A stretch of 64,000 nt of DNA. It comes from Selaginella moellendorffii. Lineage: Eukaryota; Streptophyta; Lycopodiopsida; Selaginellales; Selaginellaceae. The stretch is from assembly GCF_000143415.4 (NCBI RefSeq), contig NW_003314309.1, forward strand, positions 987,996-1,051,995. The letters run 5' to 3'. The notes beneath the pieces are model-generated. The model was given only the letters and a program-made list of their open reading frames with translations, searched no databases and was not told the DNA's origin. Each line of letters starts with the position of its first letter. Position 1 is the stretch's first letter. The position numbers and the translations under genes were made by a program. Below, piece after piece: positions 1 through 10,899 of this stretch.

Positions 1-1
1 G

Positions 2-1645
2 ACTGCCTTGCTATCGGCATACGCCCAAAAAGGACATATCATAGAGGCGCGGGAAGTCTTTGATGTCATGCAGGAAAAAGACCTCGTTTCATGGACCACA
101 ATGTTGCTTGCTTATGCTCGTACCGGGCATATAAAAGAATCAAAGTCTCTGTTTGATCGAATGCCAGAGTATGACCTCGTGTCAATGACTGCCATGCTTT
201 GTGCGCTTGCCGAGAATGGTCATGTTCAAGATGCAAAGTTGGTATTTGATTCAATGCCAGAGAGAGATCTCGTTGCATGGTCTTCAATGCTTGTTGCATT
301 CTCCGAGTCTGGAGAATTTATTGAGGCTCAACAGATGTTTAGCTCAATTCCGGAAAGAAATCTCGTTTCCTCCACTGCCATCCTTGTTTCTTATGGTCAC
401 AGCGGGCACGTCCACAAGGCCAAAGAAATGTTTGATAGCATGCAAGAGCGGGATTTGATGACATGGAACTGTATGATCACAGCTTTCGCCCAAAGCGGTG
501 ACACAGGGAATGCAAGTTATATGTTCAATTTGATGCCTCAGCGTGATCTGGTCAGCTGGAATGCTATTATCTCTGCATTTGCTCAAAACAGTTTTCTGGA
601 AAGAGCAAAGTTTCTGTTTGATTCTATGCATGAGATTAATGTGGTTTCCTGCAATGTTATGCTGGCTGCATTTGCCAAGGCTGGCCTTGTCAAAGAGACA
701 AAGGAAGTGTTTGAAAACATGAAAGAGAGAAATCTCTTGTCCTGGAATTCTATGCTCTTGGCATATGCCCGAAAAGGAGACGTCAAAGAGTGTAGAGACT
801 TGTTTAACAGGCTTAAAGAGAGGGATGTGGTATCATGGAATACATTGCTGGTTGGTTATGCTCTAAACGGGCATCTAAGAGAGGCTGAGGAAGTCTACTC
901 CTTGATGCCCGAATGGAATTTAGTTTCTACAAGCACTATGGTAGCTTCATATTCCCAGAACGGGCATCTCGAAAAAGCCAAGCATCTCTTTGATCAGGTG
1001 CCAAACCACAACATTTTCTCCAGGACAGGGATGCTCTCGGCATATGCTCAAAACGGGCATCTCGAAGATGCCTGGAAAATCTTTTACTCAATGAGTGAAC
1101 GAACCCTTGTCACCTGGACTGCAGTGCTTGCCGCATATGCCCAAAACGGCCATACATCCAAAGCAAAGCAAATATTCGACACCATGGGCGAATTGGATGC
1201 TGCTGCGTGGAATGCCATGCTTGCAGCATATGCCAAAAACGGGGAGCCTGAAAGAGCACTGGAGCTCTTCAGTGAGATATGTCTTTGCTCTCAAACACCT
1301 GATGAATTCTCGTTCATCGTTTGCCTTCTTTCTTCCAGCCATGTAGGAGATACTTATATGTCCTGGCTTAGATTTTGCTCCATTAGTACCGATTTCGGGA
1401 TAAAGCACACAAGGCAGCACTACATTTGCATGATCGATGTCTTGGGCCGGGCAGGATATGTTGCAAATGCCGAGGATTTGATTGCAACCATGCCGTTTGC
1501 ACCAGATTCTCTGGAATGGGTGTGTTTGCTTGGGGCTTGTAGAAGCAACAAAGATGTGAATGGAAGCGCTAGGGTAGCAAAGACATTGCTGGAGCTAGAA
1601 CCAAGCAATTCAGCTGCCTATGTGATGCTAGCCAACACTTTGTAA
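2..1645 (+). CDS. PPR repeat protein, 5'-truncated by the window edge
   Basis: Open frame entering from the left edge; the first codons are in phase with the repeats, so the real start lies upstream. It encodes about 13 tandem PPR motifs of roughly 31 residues, each with an AYAQNGH-like first helix and a FDxMxERDLVSW-like second helix. This is an array of short S-type motifs rather than the usual P-L-S triplets. After the array come HYICMIDVLGRAGY and an E-like stretch (EWVCLLGACR, then LLELEPSNSAAYVMLAN). The frame stops at ANTL, earlier than a usual E domain, and no DYW domain follows. Family knowledge: PLS-class PPR proteins bind organellar RNA and specify C-to-U editing or processing sites. 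Inference: organellar RNA-binding protein, possibly C-terminally truncated or continuing through an unseen intron. Confidence 0.88.
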   Translation, partial: TALLSAYAQKGHIIEAREVFDVMQEKDLVSWTTMLLAYARTGHIKESKSLFDRMPEYDLVSMTAMLCALAENGHVQDAKLVFDSMPERDLVAWSSMLVAFSESGEFIEAQQMFSSIPERNLVSSTAILVSYGHSGHVHKAKEMFDSMQERDLMTWNCMITAFAQSGDTGNASYMFNLMPQRDLVSWNAIISAFAQNSFLERAKFLFDSMHEINVVSCNVMLAAFAKAGLVKETKEVFENMKERNLLSWNSMLLAYARKGDVKECRDLFNRLKERDVVSWNTLLVGYALNGHLREAEEVYSLMPEWNLVSTSTMVASYSQNGHLEKAKHLFDQVPNHNIFSRTGMLSAYAQNGHLEDAWKIFYSMSERTLVTWTAVLAAYAQNGHTSKAKQIFDTMGELDAAAWNAMLAAYAKNGEPERALELFSEICLCSQTPDEFSFIVCLLSSSHVGDTYMSWLRFCSISTDFGIKHTRQHYICMIDVLGRAGYVANAEDLIATMPFAPDSLEWVCLLGACRSNKDVNGSARVAKTLLELEPSNSAAYVMLANTL

Positions 1646-1732
1646 ACACAAATGCCAAATTCCCGCGGTTTTTTGAATTTAAAATATACTTTGTGAATAT
1701 TCTCGAGGGTTTTAGTTGCCCTAAATGGATTC

Positions 1733-4119
1733 ATGAGAAAGTATCTGGCGAGCTCCACTGCGAGGTAAGATTTTCTGGAATGTAGAACGAGAGAGTGATC
1801 TTTCTTTCTAACAGGATCAAACTTGTAAGAGCTTACCGTGCATCGAGCTTAGCGAATTTCTCCAAATCTTCCAAGGAGAGCAGTGATGTATTTGAGACGA
1901 TCGTTGAGCGTCGAGACTTGGCGTTTTATACGGTGGCAATGGCAGCTTGCGCTCGCGAGTGGCGCTCCAAAGACTCTCTGGATCTCTTTCATGCGATGCT
2001 TGCCGAGGGCCTCCACTTTGACGCTCTCGGCCTCGTCGTATCTCTCAACTCTCGCTGCGTTGCCGGGCCTGGAAACCTCTCCATGGTGGAGAGAATCCAC
2101 TCCTGGTTACTGGAAAACGATCGAAAACTCAGTGCCACAACTGGAACAGCGCTGCTAAAGATGTACCTCAAGTGTGGGAGCGTCGAGCGAGCCGAGAAAG
2201 TCTTCCAGGAGATGACCCACCGGAACGTAAAGACTTGGACGATTCTCATCGCGGCACTGGGCGAGAGAGGCTCGATCGAGGAAGCCATGGTAGCTTTCCG
2301 AGCAATGCAGCTCGATGGGATCCAGCCAAACAGCTTCACTCTCGTCGCCATCTTCCAAGCTTGCGCCACACGGCTTGAATCCAGAGAAGACGATCGAGTG
2401 AAAGCTCTTTGCAACCAGGCCGTGGAGAGCGGCCTGCTAGCGTCGAGTTCCTGGAACGTCATCGTCGCCACGGCCGTGATTGGCACCTATGGAAAGTGCG
2501 GCAGTGTCGACAAGGCGCTGGAAGTATTCGAGAGAACTCCCAGGGAGTCGAGGGATGTCGTAGCATGGAACTCGATCATCACAGTCTTCGTGGAGCAAAA
2601 CAAGCCGGAGCTCGCACTCAAACTCTTCCAGGAGATGCAGCTGGAAGGCGAGGAGCCGACGAGAATCACGCTCTTGAAAGTTTTAGCAGCAGCCACAGCC
2701 TCAAGAGATCTCGGCGTTGGTCGTTTGATCCACCGCGAAGCTCGGTTTCGATCGATGGACAGAGACTTGGTCGTAGGCACTGCGCTGGCGAGCATGTATA
2801 GCAAACTTGGCCGAGTGGAGGAGCTCTTGGAGGTGATGGAGAGGATCGAGCAAGGCGGCCGCGACTTGGTGTGCTGGAACATGATAATCTCGGCGCTCGT
2901 CCAGCATTCTCGGAGCAAAGAAGCACTGGCCTACTTCCGGGAGATGAATCTCCAAGGAGTAAAACCCGATCGAGTGACGCTCGCTCCACTCATCAGCAGC
3001 GCCACCTTTCCAGAGAACGAATCCAAGGTGATCCTTTGCGAAATCTCGCGGAGTGGACTCTCGAGCAACGCTGGTATCAGCAACGCCATCTTGAACTTCC
3101 ATGCGAAAGGCCGGAGGCTCGAAGAGGCGAGGAGAGTCTTCGATGGAATCCAAGAGCGAGACCTCGTGTCGTGGAATTCGATGATCTCGGCCTACGCCGC
3201 GGAGGGATTCGCAAGAGAGGCCGTGATCCTCTTCCACCGGATGAAACAAGAGGGATTCCAGCCGAGTAGCGTGACTTCCACCGTGATCTTCGCTGCTTTC
3301 TCGGAGCTCCACGGCTTGGAAGAAGCTTGCCGGGTGGTGACAGTCGAGGAGAACTTGGAGCCAGCATCGCTGTGGAGCCTCCTGATCTCTACGTGCGCGC
3401 AGCAGGGTCGATCCAAGCAAGCGCTGGAAATCTTTCGAGCCATGCAGCTCCAAGGGATGCGAGTGGACAGGGAAACGCTCGTTCCAGTCATCGTCTCTTG
3501 TGGAGCTTGCTCGGCTCTGCGAGAAGGCCGCTTGATCCACCAAGAACTCCAAAGATCAGCTCCAACGATCCTGGAGGAGGACACTCGGCTCAAAAACGCG
3601 ATGATCGACATGTATGGACGTAGCGGCAAGCTCCTCAACGTTGCCCACCAGATTTTCACCGAGATCAAGCAGCCGAGCGTGATCTCCTGGACGGCGATCG
3701 TCGCGGCCTACGCCCAGAATGGCCGCGTCGGAGAAGCCACTCTCCTCTTCCATCTCATGAAACTAGACGGCTCCTCGCCCGACACGCTCACCTTCACCAC
3801 GATCCTGTCGCTGTATAGCCATGCCGGGCTCCTGGAAGATGGCTGCCACTGCTTTGGATCGATCTCCCGGGACCATTTCCTGGCACCAGCCCCGCAGCAC
3901 TACAACTGCGTGATCGATCTCCTGGGCCGCGCCGGGCGGATCGAGGACGCGGAGGGTTTCGTCCGGGGAATGCCGTGCGCCACATCGGCGCCCGCCTGGA
4001 CGGCGTTGCTGAGCGCATGTAAAACCCAGGGTGATGTCGATCGAGGGAAGCGAATCGCGGACGGCGTAGCGGAGTGCTCCACGGCGTACATCGGACTGAT
4101 CTCTAGCGAAGAACCCTAA
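1733..4119 (+). CDS. PPR protein with targeting peptide, two exons
   Basis: The 774-codon open frame lacks an early Met. A short upstream exon supplies one: ATG at 1733, exon 1733-1764, donor gtaaga at 1765, acceptor taacag ending at 1814. Splicing keeps frame and gives an N-terminus MRKYLASSTARIKLVRAYRA, rich in Arg and Ser and lacking acids, like a mitochondrial or plastid presequence. The body holds about 17 PPR motifs of P/L/S type (e.g. TALLKMYLKCGSVERAEKVF, DLVSWNSMISAYAAEGFARE). It ends with HYNCVIDLLGRAGRIEDAEGF and a short E-like tail finishing SSEEP, with no DYW domain. From about position 1888 to the stop it is duplicated, nearly identically but broken, at 54461-56586. Likely an organellar RNA-binding protein; the target is unknown. 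Confidence 0.9.
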
Positions 4120-4420
4120 GTTAAACTTCCCTGTCAATGATAGCAATATTTTGGAATAACTCATGTAGAAAAGTATTAAATTAATTACAGATTAGTTAGT
4201 TCTGTCCAATTCGCTCAGGAAGAACTTGCTGTGCCGCATGAGAAGGCTATGCATTGTTACCAGACTCAAGGAAAAACCGGGACCGAGGTTGAGAGCTTGC
4301 GTCTCCTCCCGGCTTGCTGTAGGCAGCTATAGGATCCCGGATTAACGCTTGGCCTAGAACAATCTGGAGTGATTGGGACCATGGATCAAAGAAGAACAAA
4401 AGGTTCCATAGGTGAAAGAG
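4120..4420. other. intergenic stretch between PPR gene and Fic remnants
   Basis: Non-coding between the stop of the PPR gene and the Fic fragments. I see no ORF or repeat of note apart from an AT-rich stretch just after the stop (4150-4200) that could serve as the 3' end region of the PPR transcript. Confidence 0.4.
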
Positions 4421-4486
4421 CTAATCGGGAGGATTCTGTTGGAAGCCATTTTGATGCACGGCGGCATTCTTTTTCCAAAGCGTTTG
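4421..4486 (+). pseudogene. short inverted fragment of a Fic gene
   Basis: Read on +, codons from 4421 give LIGRILLEAILMHGGILFPK. This matches residues 229-249 of the intact Fic protein encoded on - at 52442-53512 (GRIGRILLAAILMHGGVTPF). The nucleotides also match its reverse complement closely across the AILMHGG codons. Orientation is opposite to the adjacent Fic pseudogene on -, so this is a separate inverted fragment. No ORF extends beyond it. Confidence 0.6.
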
Positions 4487-4516
4487 ACTGATGATAGAAG
4501 CATTTTCTCATGATTT

Positions 4517-5564
4517 TCACTTGTCTACAGTTATAGGCAGTGACTTCGGCCTCCATATTTGGGGTTGGTTCAAGCCGTGCGCATCGTCCAAAGCTTTGAG
4601 AAGCCGTTTCCAGCCAACATACACGCTTTCCACCGTCAAGACGAGGAGATCCGTTGGTGGAAACAAGTGAGTGATGGCTGTTTCTTTGCTGAACCGGAAT
4701 TCCAGATCGCCATTGTCAGAGACAACTTGCTCGAAGGACTGCTCGCCCCTTGCCCTCTCAAAACACTCACGGTAGTCATCCATGTCCACAAACGGCGGCT
4801 CTTCCTTCTTGCTTTCCACAAAAAAATACGAGTGGAACTGGTAGAACGCCTTGGAGCAACCTGGCGAGCAGGATGCGTCCAACTCGGCCGTTCCCATCGC
4901 AGAATGGGTGGATGCTCTCGAGTTTGAAGAAAAAGGATACGCCGAGCTTGATCCATTTCTCCGTTCTTTCCACAGGCTCGCGGATGGCACAGACTCGCTG
5001 GATTTCAGCATTTGTATCTCGGATGAGCTCTTCTAGAGCGCTTGCCACTTCAGTCGGCCACATGTACACGCTGGTGACGGCTACCTCCTTCCCCTCCCTG
5101 CTGTGGGAAGCTCTGAGCCCAATATGGTCTTGTGCAGCTCTAGTATTCCAGTGACAGTCAGCTCCAGAGAGCTTTCTCGAGGTGAAACAGGTCCTTGCTT
5201 ATCTCACCGGACCCAATTTCCGACTTAAACGAGCTAAACGAGTGAAAATCTTTGGGACGATTAACGTCGTAGAGGAAAAGGAGACTTCCTTTCCTCGCAT
5301 AAGTGTTGAAGAGCCACTCTTTTATCGCACTGGCCTCTCTGCTACCGTCCAGCCCGCCGCCATCGCCTCTTTGGTCGCCTCAAGCGAATCAATGCCCTCG
5401 CCCCAGGCATAGGCGCAGAGCCGAGCATACCTTCTCATGGATTCGTGGATCCCTTTGAGCATCTGGCTGGTCTGCAGGACGGGATCGCCAACACATACTC
5501 GCTCTCGCCTCCAAAACGGTTCTTCTACAAGCTCCATCCTATAGTCAATCGAAAAATATACCAA
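4517..5564 (-). pseudogene. Fic-domain protein pseudogene
   Basis: Three blocks on -, in order, match the intact Fic gene at 52442-53512. The N-terminal block (5564-5322) has FWRRERVCVGDPV and SQMLKGIHESMRRYA. The middle block (5069-4776) holds the catalytic motif HPFCDGNGRVGR. The C-terminal block (about 4900-4517) has EPPFVDMDDYRECFERA and VYVGWKRLLKALD. The N-terminal block has lost about 30 residues that contain the IEG segment in the intact gene, and it ends at a stop. The middle and C-terminal blocks are in different frames. Protein similarity to the right-hand gene is only moderate, so this is an old paralogue and not the partner of the recent PPR duplication. Fic proteins transfer AMP or other groups to hydroxyl side chains; this copy should be inactive. 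Confidence 0.85.
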
Positions 5565-6739
5565 TAAACTGGTTCATTTTCATAAAAGAATTCCTTTAGG
5601 ATAATTTTTAATTTAACAAAAAAGTTTATTTAGGTTTTTATACTTTGGGTTATTTTGGATATTTTTGTTTATTCAAAAAATTTGTTCATGAGGTCAAAAT
5701 GTACATTTACAATGCGTATACTAATATTAATGTAGTGGGATTTTGGTAGTTGTAAGATTAGTTTTAATCTAGACCACTTGTTCTTGTATATAAATTAGGG
5801 TTTTTGGGCTAATTGATATATATATTTCTATACACTCATTGATAGAAGTGAAAGCAACTTTAATTGTCATTAAGGAGTGTTTGAATTTGGGATTCTACTT
5901 TACATTTAGCTTTTGCATTGTTTAAATCTCCCTTTTATTATAGTTTTTCTCATCTTTCTTCCTTTTGTTCTTTCCTTTTTATTCATCTTCATGGCAGAGC
6001 AATAACCTCTTCTTTTTTGACTTTGGAGTAGATATTGGTGCAATTACTCAATGCTATGTAGTTATAATTGAACAATCATATTTAGTTGATGGCAGCATTC
6101 ACGGTGTGTGGTACAGCTCCTCCTACTCTTGTTGCCAATCATTGAATTTGGGCAAAGTTCTTCTGTGGGAATTTTGACGATGATATGTACTATTAGTTTG
6201 ATCATTTCATGGTGATTGCTATATATCATTCTTAAGATGATGCTTGGCATTTGCGTGAATTTCCCACATGTCTCCAAAAGACAATATTGCAAAGGTATAA
6301 TGGTTTGAGCATAACCACTCGTGAGGATTGAAGCATTCTCTCGAACATCTTCAAATGTGCATTTGGACATGCTGACGATTGTGACGATGCCTTCTAACAA
6401 TTACATCGTCTTCGTTAAGGGCCATTTGAGTCTATAATGCAATTTGGCATTCAGTTCCGAAGCTTCTTGCTTCATGTAGAGCCAAATATGTCAGAGCGGA
6501 TCAAGTTGGGAATGTTATGGTTAGTATTTCATCAAGATCTTGTAGAACTTGTGCATGCACTTGCTCCAACCACCTTTAACAATGCTCTTCACTTGGTATA
6601 ACGTTATAAAATATCATCTCTTCCACTTCTCGTTGCATGTCCTTTAGCTTCACTTTATGTGGGAGATAGTCCTGTTCTAGTGGAAGTTGATGTTGTTGCT
6701 GCTTGAGTTTAAGGACAAGGACAAGGACGTAGTTGTGGC

Positions 6740-6800
6740 CGTGAATATCCGCTACTGGGCATGTGATAAAGTTGGTCATACTTATCGACTTTATTAGTGT
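6740..6800 (+). pseudogene. Gag CCHC zinc-knuckle remnant
   Basis: Reads as YWACDKVGHTYRL followed by a stop and a further Cys, recalling the CX2CX4HX4C knuckle of retrotransposon Gag proteins with one Cys lost. It lies upstream of the reverse transcriptase remnant and on the same strand, as expected for gag. Confidence 0.5.
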
Positions 6801-6831
6801 TTTCAAAATTGGCAACCTCCATTTCCTAGGT

Positions 6832-6993
6832 TGTAGCGCATGTGATCATGGGATGAGATTTGGATATATTGTCACCGTGGATCCTTGGAACTTTGGGGGA
6901 TAAATGGGGATAAAATAGCCATTAAGGGCTCAATCATTAAGCAATTGCCCTTTTTCCAGTTGACTTAAGGGGAGAGAGATAGAGTGTGCTACA
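6832..6993 (+). mobile_element. solo LTR of TRIM family 2 (162 bp)
   Basis: Starts TGTAGCGCA and ends TGTGCTACA, flanked by the 5-bp target duplication TAGGT (6827-6831 and 6994-6998). The same 160-bp sequence forms both LTRs of the element at 12842-13506 and occurs alone at 58197-58357. The related gypsy copy on - has the uninterrupted site CTCCATTTCCTAGGTGGAG (reverse complement near 51811-51826), which confirms insertion followed by LTR-LTR recombination. Confidence 0.88.
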
Positions 6994-7695
6994 TAGGTGG
7001 AGAGCTTAGTATCAACAACGTCTTGTTGGTGTTGTTGCAGTAGAAGGTTTGGACACCATGATGCTTCCGAGAAACGAAAAGTCACGTAAGTAGTGGAGGG
7101 ACCTTGCGCAATAAATCAATGACCCCTCCATTTTTTTTTCAGGAGCATCATCAAGGGGTTCATTCGGCACTAGTTTATTTAGTATTTATTTTTCAAGCTC
7201 GTTTAAAGGTCTTCTATTCTTCACTTCATGTTAGTTGATACAGATTTGAATATATCTTCTATTGCTCGGCCTGTTGCTACACGTTATTGTCTATATTTGT
7301 GTCATGTGGCAAAGTCAGTTTTCATTCTTTATAGCAACAACCATGTGTATGGGATGAGGCAAACTTGGTTGTGCGTGTAGGTGATCTTGAGTTTGAGTTG
7401 AAGTTATTGCGGGTAGTGCTAAGTTAAGCTTTTGACTTCATCCTTGGTATGGATTAATTGTGGCATAATTATGTTAAGTGTGACTTTAAGACTTCTCCCC
7501 CTTATTTCATATTTCTTTATATTTCTTTTATTCCTCTCACTTTTGTTCCTCTTCGTTTCTTTACTTTTACCTTTTTTTCTATCACTTTTGTCTTCCCATT
7601 ACTTCATCCTATATTTCCATTTTATTCCTCTTATCCCTTTTCCAATCCCTTTGACGGTTTTTGTGTTGTAGCAGTTGACCACTTCATGAAGGAGT

Positions 7696-8590
7696 TGTAA
7701 GCAACCAAAGGGAACGACTCGAGAGACGATCCATAGGGGTTCAAATATAGAGGGAAAGGGCCCATGAACAAGAGTGCACCCCCTTTTCCAATTGGTTAAG
7801 GGTCTTGGGATACTTGGAGTTAAGCGTCCTTGGGGTTGAATAGTACTGGGCTGGGTGACCTCCCGGGAAGTCCAAACTCAAGAGCTTACATTTGGTATCA
7901 GAGGGGTCTCGGGTCCGACTCTGTTGGTTGGCTAAGGGAATCGCACCACATGTTAATTGACATCTGGCTGGTCCAGTTTGCTCCCGCTGGGCTCTACCCC
8001 TCGGGTAGGGTGTCAAGAGAGCGAGGCTCTCGGGAAAGCTGTGGCTCTCAGAGGGGTCTCGGGTCCGACTCTGTTGGTTGGCTAAGGGAATCGCACCACA
8101 TGTTGATTGACATCTGGCTGGTCCAGTTTGCTCCCGCTGGGCTCTACCCCTCGGGTAGGGTGTCAAGAGAGCGAAGCTCTCGGGAAAGCTGCGGCTCTCA
8201 GAGGGGTCTCGGGTCCGACTCTGTTGGTTGGCTAAGGGAATCGCACCACATGTTGATTGACATCTGGCTGGTCCAGTTTGCTCCCGCTGGGCTCTACCCC
8301 TCGGGTAGGGTGTCAAGAGAGCGAGGCTCTCGGGAAAGCTGCGGCTCTCAGCTTCCATTCATGAGGGCGTGAACTTGTAGGGAAGCGTGGTGGATTGTAA
8401 GCAACCAAAGGGAACGACTCGAGAGACGATCCATAGGGGTTCAAATATAGAGGGAAAGGGCTTATGAACAAGAGTGCACCCCCTTTTCCAATTGGTTAAG
8501 GGTCTTGGGATACTTGGAGTTAAGCGTCCTTGGGGTTGAATAGTACTGGGCTGGGTGACCTCCCGGGAAGTCCAAACTCAAGAGCTTACA
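7696..8590 (+). mobile_element. TRIM retrotransposon, family 1, recent insertion
   Basis: Two 195-bp LTRs (7696-7890 and 8396-8590), each starting TGTAAGC and ending GCTTACA, are flanked by the 5-bp duplication GGAGT (7691-7695 and 8591-8595). The LTRs differ visibly only at CC versus TT near 7760/8460, so insertion is recent. TGGTATCAGAG at 7893-7903, two bases after the 5' LTR, is the standard plant initiator-tRNA-Met primer-binding site. A purine-rich GGGAAGCGTGGTGGA just before 8396 fits a polypurine tract. The 505-bp interior codes for no retroviral protein. It sits inside the pol region of the decayed gypsy element; the gypsy copy on - has the empty site near 51147-51156. Confidence 0.93.
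7899..8348 (+). repeat. three tandem 150-bp units inside the TRIM
   Basis: Units 7899-8048, 8049-8198 and 8199-8348 are nearly identical and start CAGAGGGGTCTCGGG. The first begins inside the primer-binding site, so its 3' half is copied in each unit while TGGTAT is not. Because 150 is divisible by 3, long open frames arise on both strands (7830-8372 +, 8358-7741 -); I do not regard these as genes. Confidence 0.92.
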
Positions 8591-9200
8591 GGAGTATGCT
8601 GATCTCTTTGAATTTGATATGTCATTTAAGGTCAAGATTGCAACATATCATTTTATTTTAACTGGGGATGCTCATTCAATCAAGGTTTTTATTTGTTGTT
8701 AGTCACCCAAATAGATTAAGATTTTACTTGCAAATGTCAAGGAGATGTTACAAAAGGGTGAAGTTATAGAGTCTTTGGGTGTGTGAACTTTATCTTGTAA
8801 CGAAGCCTAATGAGAATATTTGTTTCTGCATTGAATATCATTTGTTAAACAAAATGATAATCCCAGATATGTACCCTCTTCCTTATACTATTGATTTTTT
8901 GAATCGTTTGAAGAGAAGTTATTAGTTCACCAAGTTAAATCTTGTTTTTGGTTACTGACAAGTACTAATGGCTGAAGATGATATTCCTAAAATTGTTTTT
9001 TATACATTATTTGGTTTGTATAAGTTCTTAGTGATGCTATTTAGTTTGAACAATGCTTCAAAAACTTTTTAATAGATGATGGACAAAATTCTTTGCAATA
9101 TGCTAGAGGTGATTGTTAACTTCATCAATGATGTTTTAATGCACTCAGAAAGGATATAGGAGGAACAGTTCATAATGTTCGATTAACATTGGGAAGTTAA
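8591..9200 (+). pseudogene. gypsy reverse transcriptase remnant
   Basis: Across stops and frame changes the translation shows EYADLFEFD, then VKPNENICFCIEYHLLNK, MYPLPYTIDFLNRL, FTKLNLVFGY, DIPKIVFYTLFGLYKFLVM, NNASKTF and FINDVLMHSE. These follow the order of Ty3/gypsy reverse transcriptase blocks. The catalytic YxDD-type motif is degraded to FINDV. Confidence 0.8.
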
Positions 9201-9239
9201 TTTAAAGTTGAAGTGGTTGAAGTGTATGTTTGGGTCTAA

Positions 9240-10440
9240 AGCCATGACTTATCTTGGGTATTATATTTCTCGTGAGGGTTTGCAAATTGATCCTAATAAA
9301 TTTATAGTTGTTTTAAAATTCCCTACTCCAAAGTGTATGAATGATGTGCAACACTTCCTGGGCAAGGTATAGTATCTTGGTTGTTTTGTTAATCATTTTT
9401 TTAATCACACTACACCATTGCGAGCATTGTTGAAGTCGTCAACAACATCTTTCATTTAGTCTATGGATTATGAGTAGGCATTTACAGATTTTAAATAGCT
9501 ATTAACGATTCCTCCGGTTTTGGCATATCCTAACTACACTTGACCTTTCATTTTACATGTGGATGTTTTGATATTGATCTTGGAGGTATTGATGCAAAAA
9601 AGCCCGAGTGTGCCTAGCCAGTGCCATCCCATTGTATATATTAGCCATATATTACTAGAGGTGAAATTCTCCACAATAAAGAAAAAGTGTTTAATAATAG
9701 TTTGGGGTTTTGAGAAACTTTATGCATATCTACATGGTTCTCAAACATTATTAGAAAGTGATTATGCTGTAGCTACTTTATTAGTCAAGCGGAAGAACTT
9801 GGTTGGTCGTACTGCTTAATGGGCTTTGAAGTTTCAAATATATAATTTTGATATTGTTTATCGCTCAGGGAGTTTTATGGCTGATGTTGATGCCCTTTTT
9901 TGAGCTTCTCTTCCTTCTTTGCTCTCTTCTCATGTTTCTGACGAGATTATTTTTTTCACATCTATGGATTTTTTGGATGAGGATTTAATGCTATTTGTAG
10001 TTGTTGTGTTTAATGTCTATAAGGTGAAGAACAAGATTTATCTTCTCTTGAGAGGTTCGCGAGGCTCAAAAGATTGAGCTATAGATTCGAAGGCTTTGTG
10101 ATGGCTTTGAAAATTTTGCATCACTTATTGATGACTTGCCATTTTGGCATTTACATTTTCAATATCGCTCTATATGGTCATAATCTAATACTACTAACAG
10201 AGTTAGATTTACCTTCATGATTGCCATGAGTTGTTAATGTTTGGTTGTAGTATTTGGCGAGCATTCTTCCACTTGTCTAAGTAGAGTCTACCAAACAGGT
10301 TATATAAAAGTGCGACAACAACGGTATTACAACTTCCATCATCATCCATTAGTGAAGTACAAAGTGGATGACTTAGTATTAGTCTATTTTCCCAATTTTA
10401 AGGTATATGGTTTCTCTAAGGGGTTCCTTGCTCAATAGAA
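9240..10440 (+). pseudogene. gypsy RNase H and integrase C-terminal remnant
   Basis: MTYLGYYISREGLQIDPNK, DVQHFLGKV and YLGCFVNHF mark the RT-RNase H connection. YISHILLEVKFSTIKKKCL and LHGSQTLLESDYAV mark RNase H. At 10290-10437 RQQRYYNFHHHPLVKYKVDD and LVLVYFPNFKVYG match the C-terminal integrase region. The integrase core between 9900 and 10240 appears deleted. Confidence 0.78.
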
Positions 10441-10899
10441 ATGATTATATTAAATGTTGCAACAAGTTGAATTGCAAGTTTATGAGGTTCAGTATGATGT
10501 TTAGCAAGCCGATCCTCTAGAAATTATGCATGTGCAACGGCTGAAATGCTTCATACAAAAGGAGCAAAAACAACAGGCACCACCTATAGATTCAGCAATG
10601 CCTTCTTCTGATGTTCCTCTAGATCTTAGCCCATCCACAAGAGAACTTTAATGGTCTTCCATCATTCTAAGATTATGTGAGGTCCAAGTGTACAATTATG
10701 ATGCCATATACTACTATTAGTGTAGTGGGATTTTGGTTAAGTAGATCGATTAGGTTGTTTTCAGTACATTCATTTAGGGTGTGGGATCATTTGTTCGATA
10801 ACCCAGTACCAATCACAACCAAAACAATATCTCCAAACATTTCCTATGTCACCTCCTATGGTTTGGGTGTCTAGGGGGTACCTATATCATGGAAGATGA

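Noticed and set aside
6832-6993. The 162-bp repeat as a MITE with short terminal inverted repeats
   Set aside because: It has TG...CA ends and 5-bp duplications, and two copies flank a primer-binding site at 12842-13506, so it is an LTR.
7432-7700. Membrane protein on + (and 51414-51153 on -)
   Set aside because: Hydrophobic frames come from a CT-rich spacer of the gypsy element present in both copies.
7741-8372. 180-205 codon frames across the TRIM
   Set aside because: Created by a 150-bp triplication; present on both strands, no protein motif.
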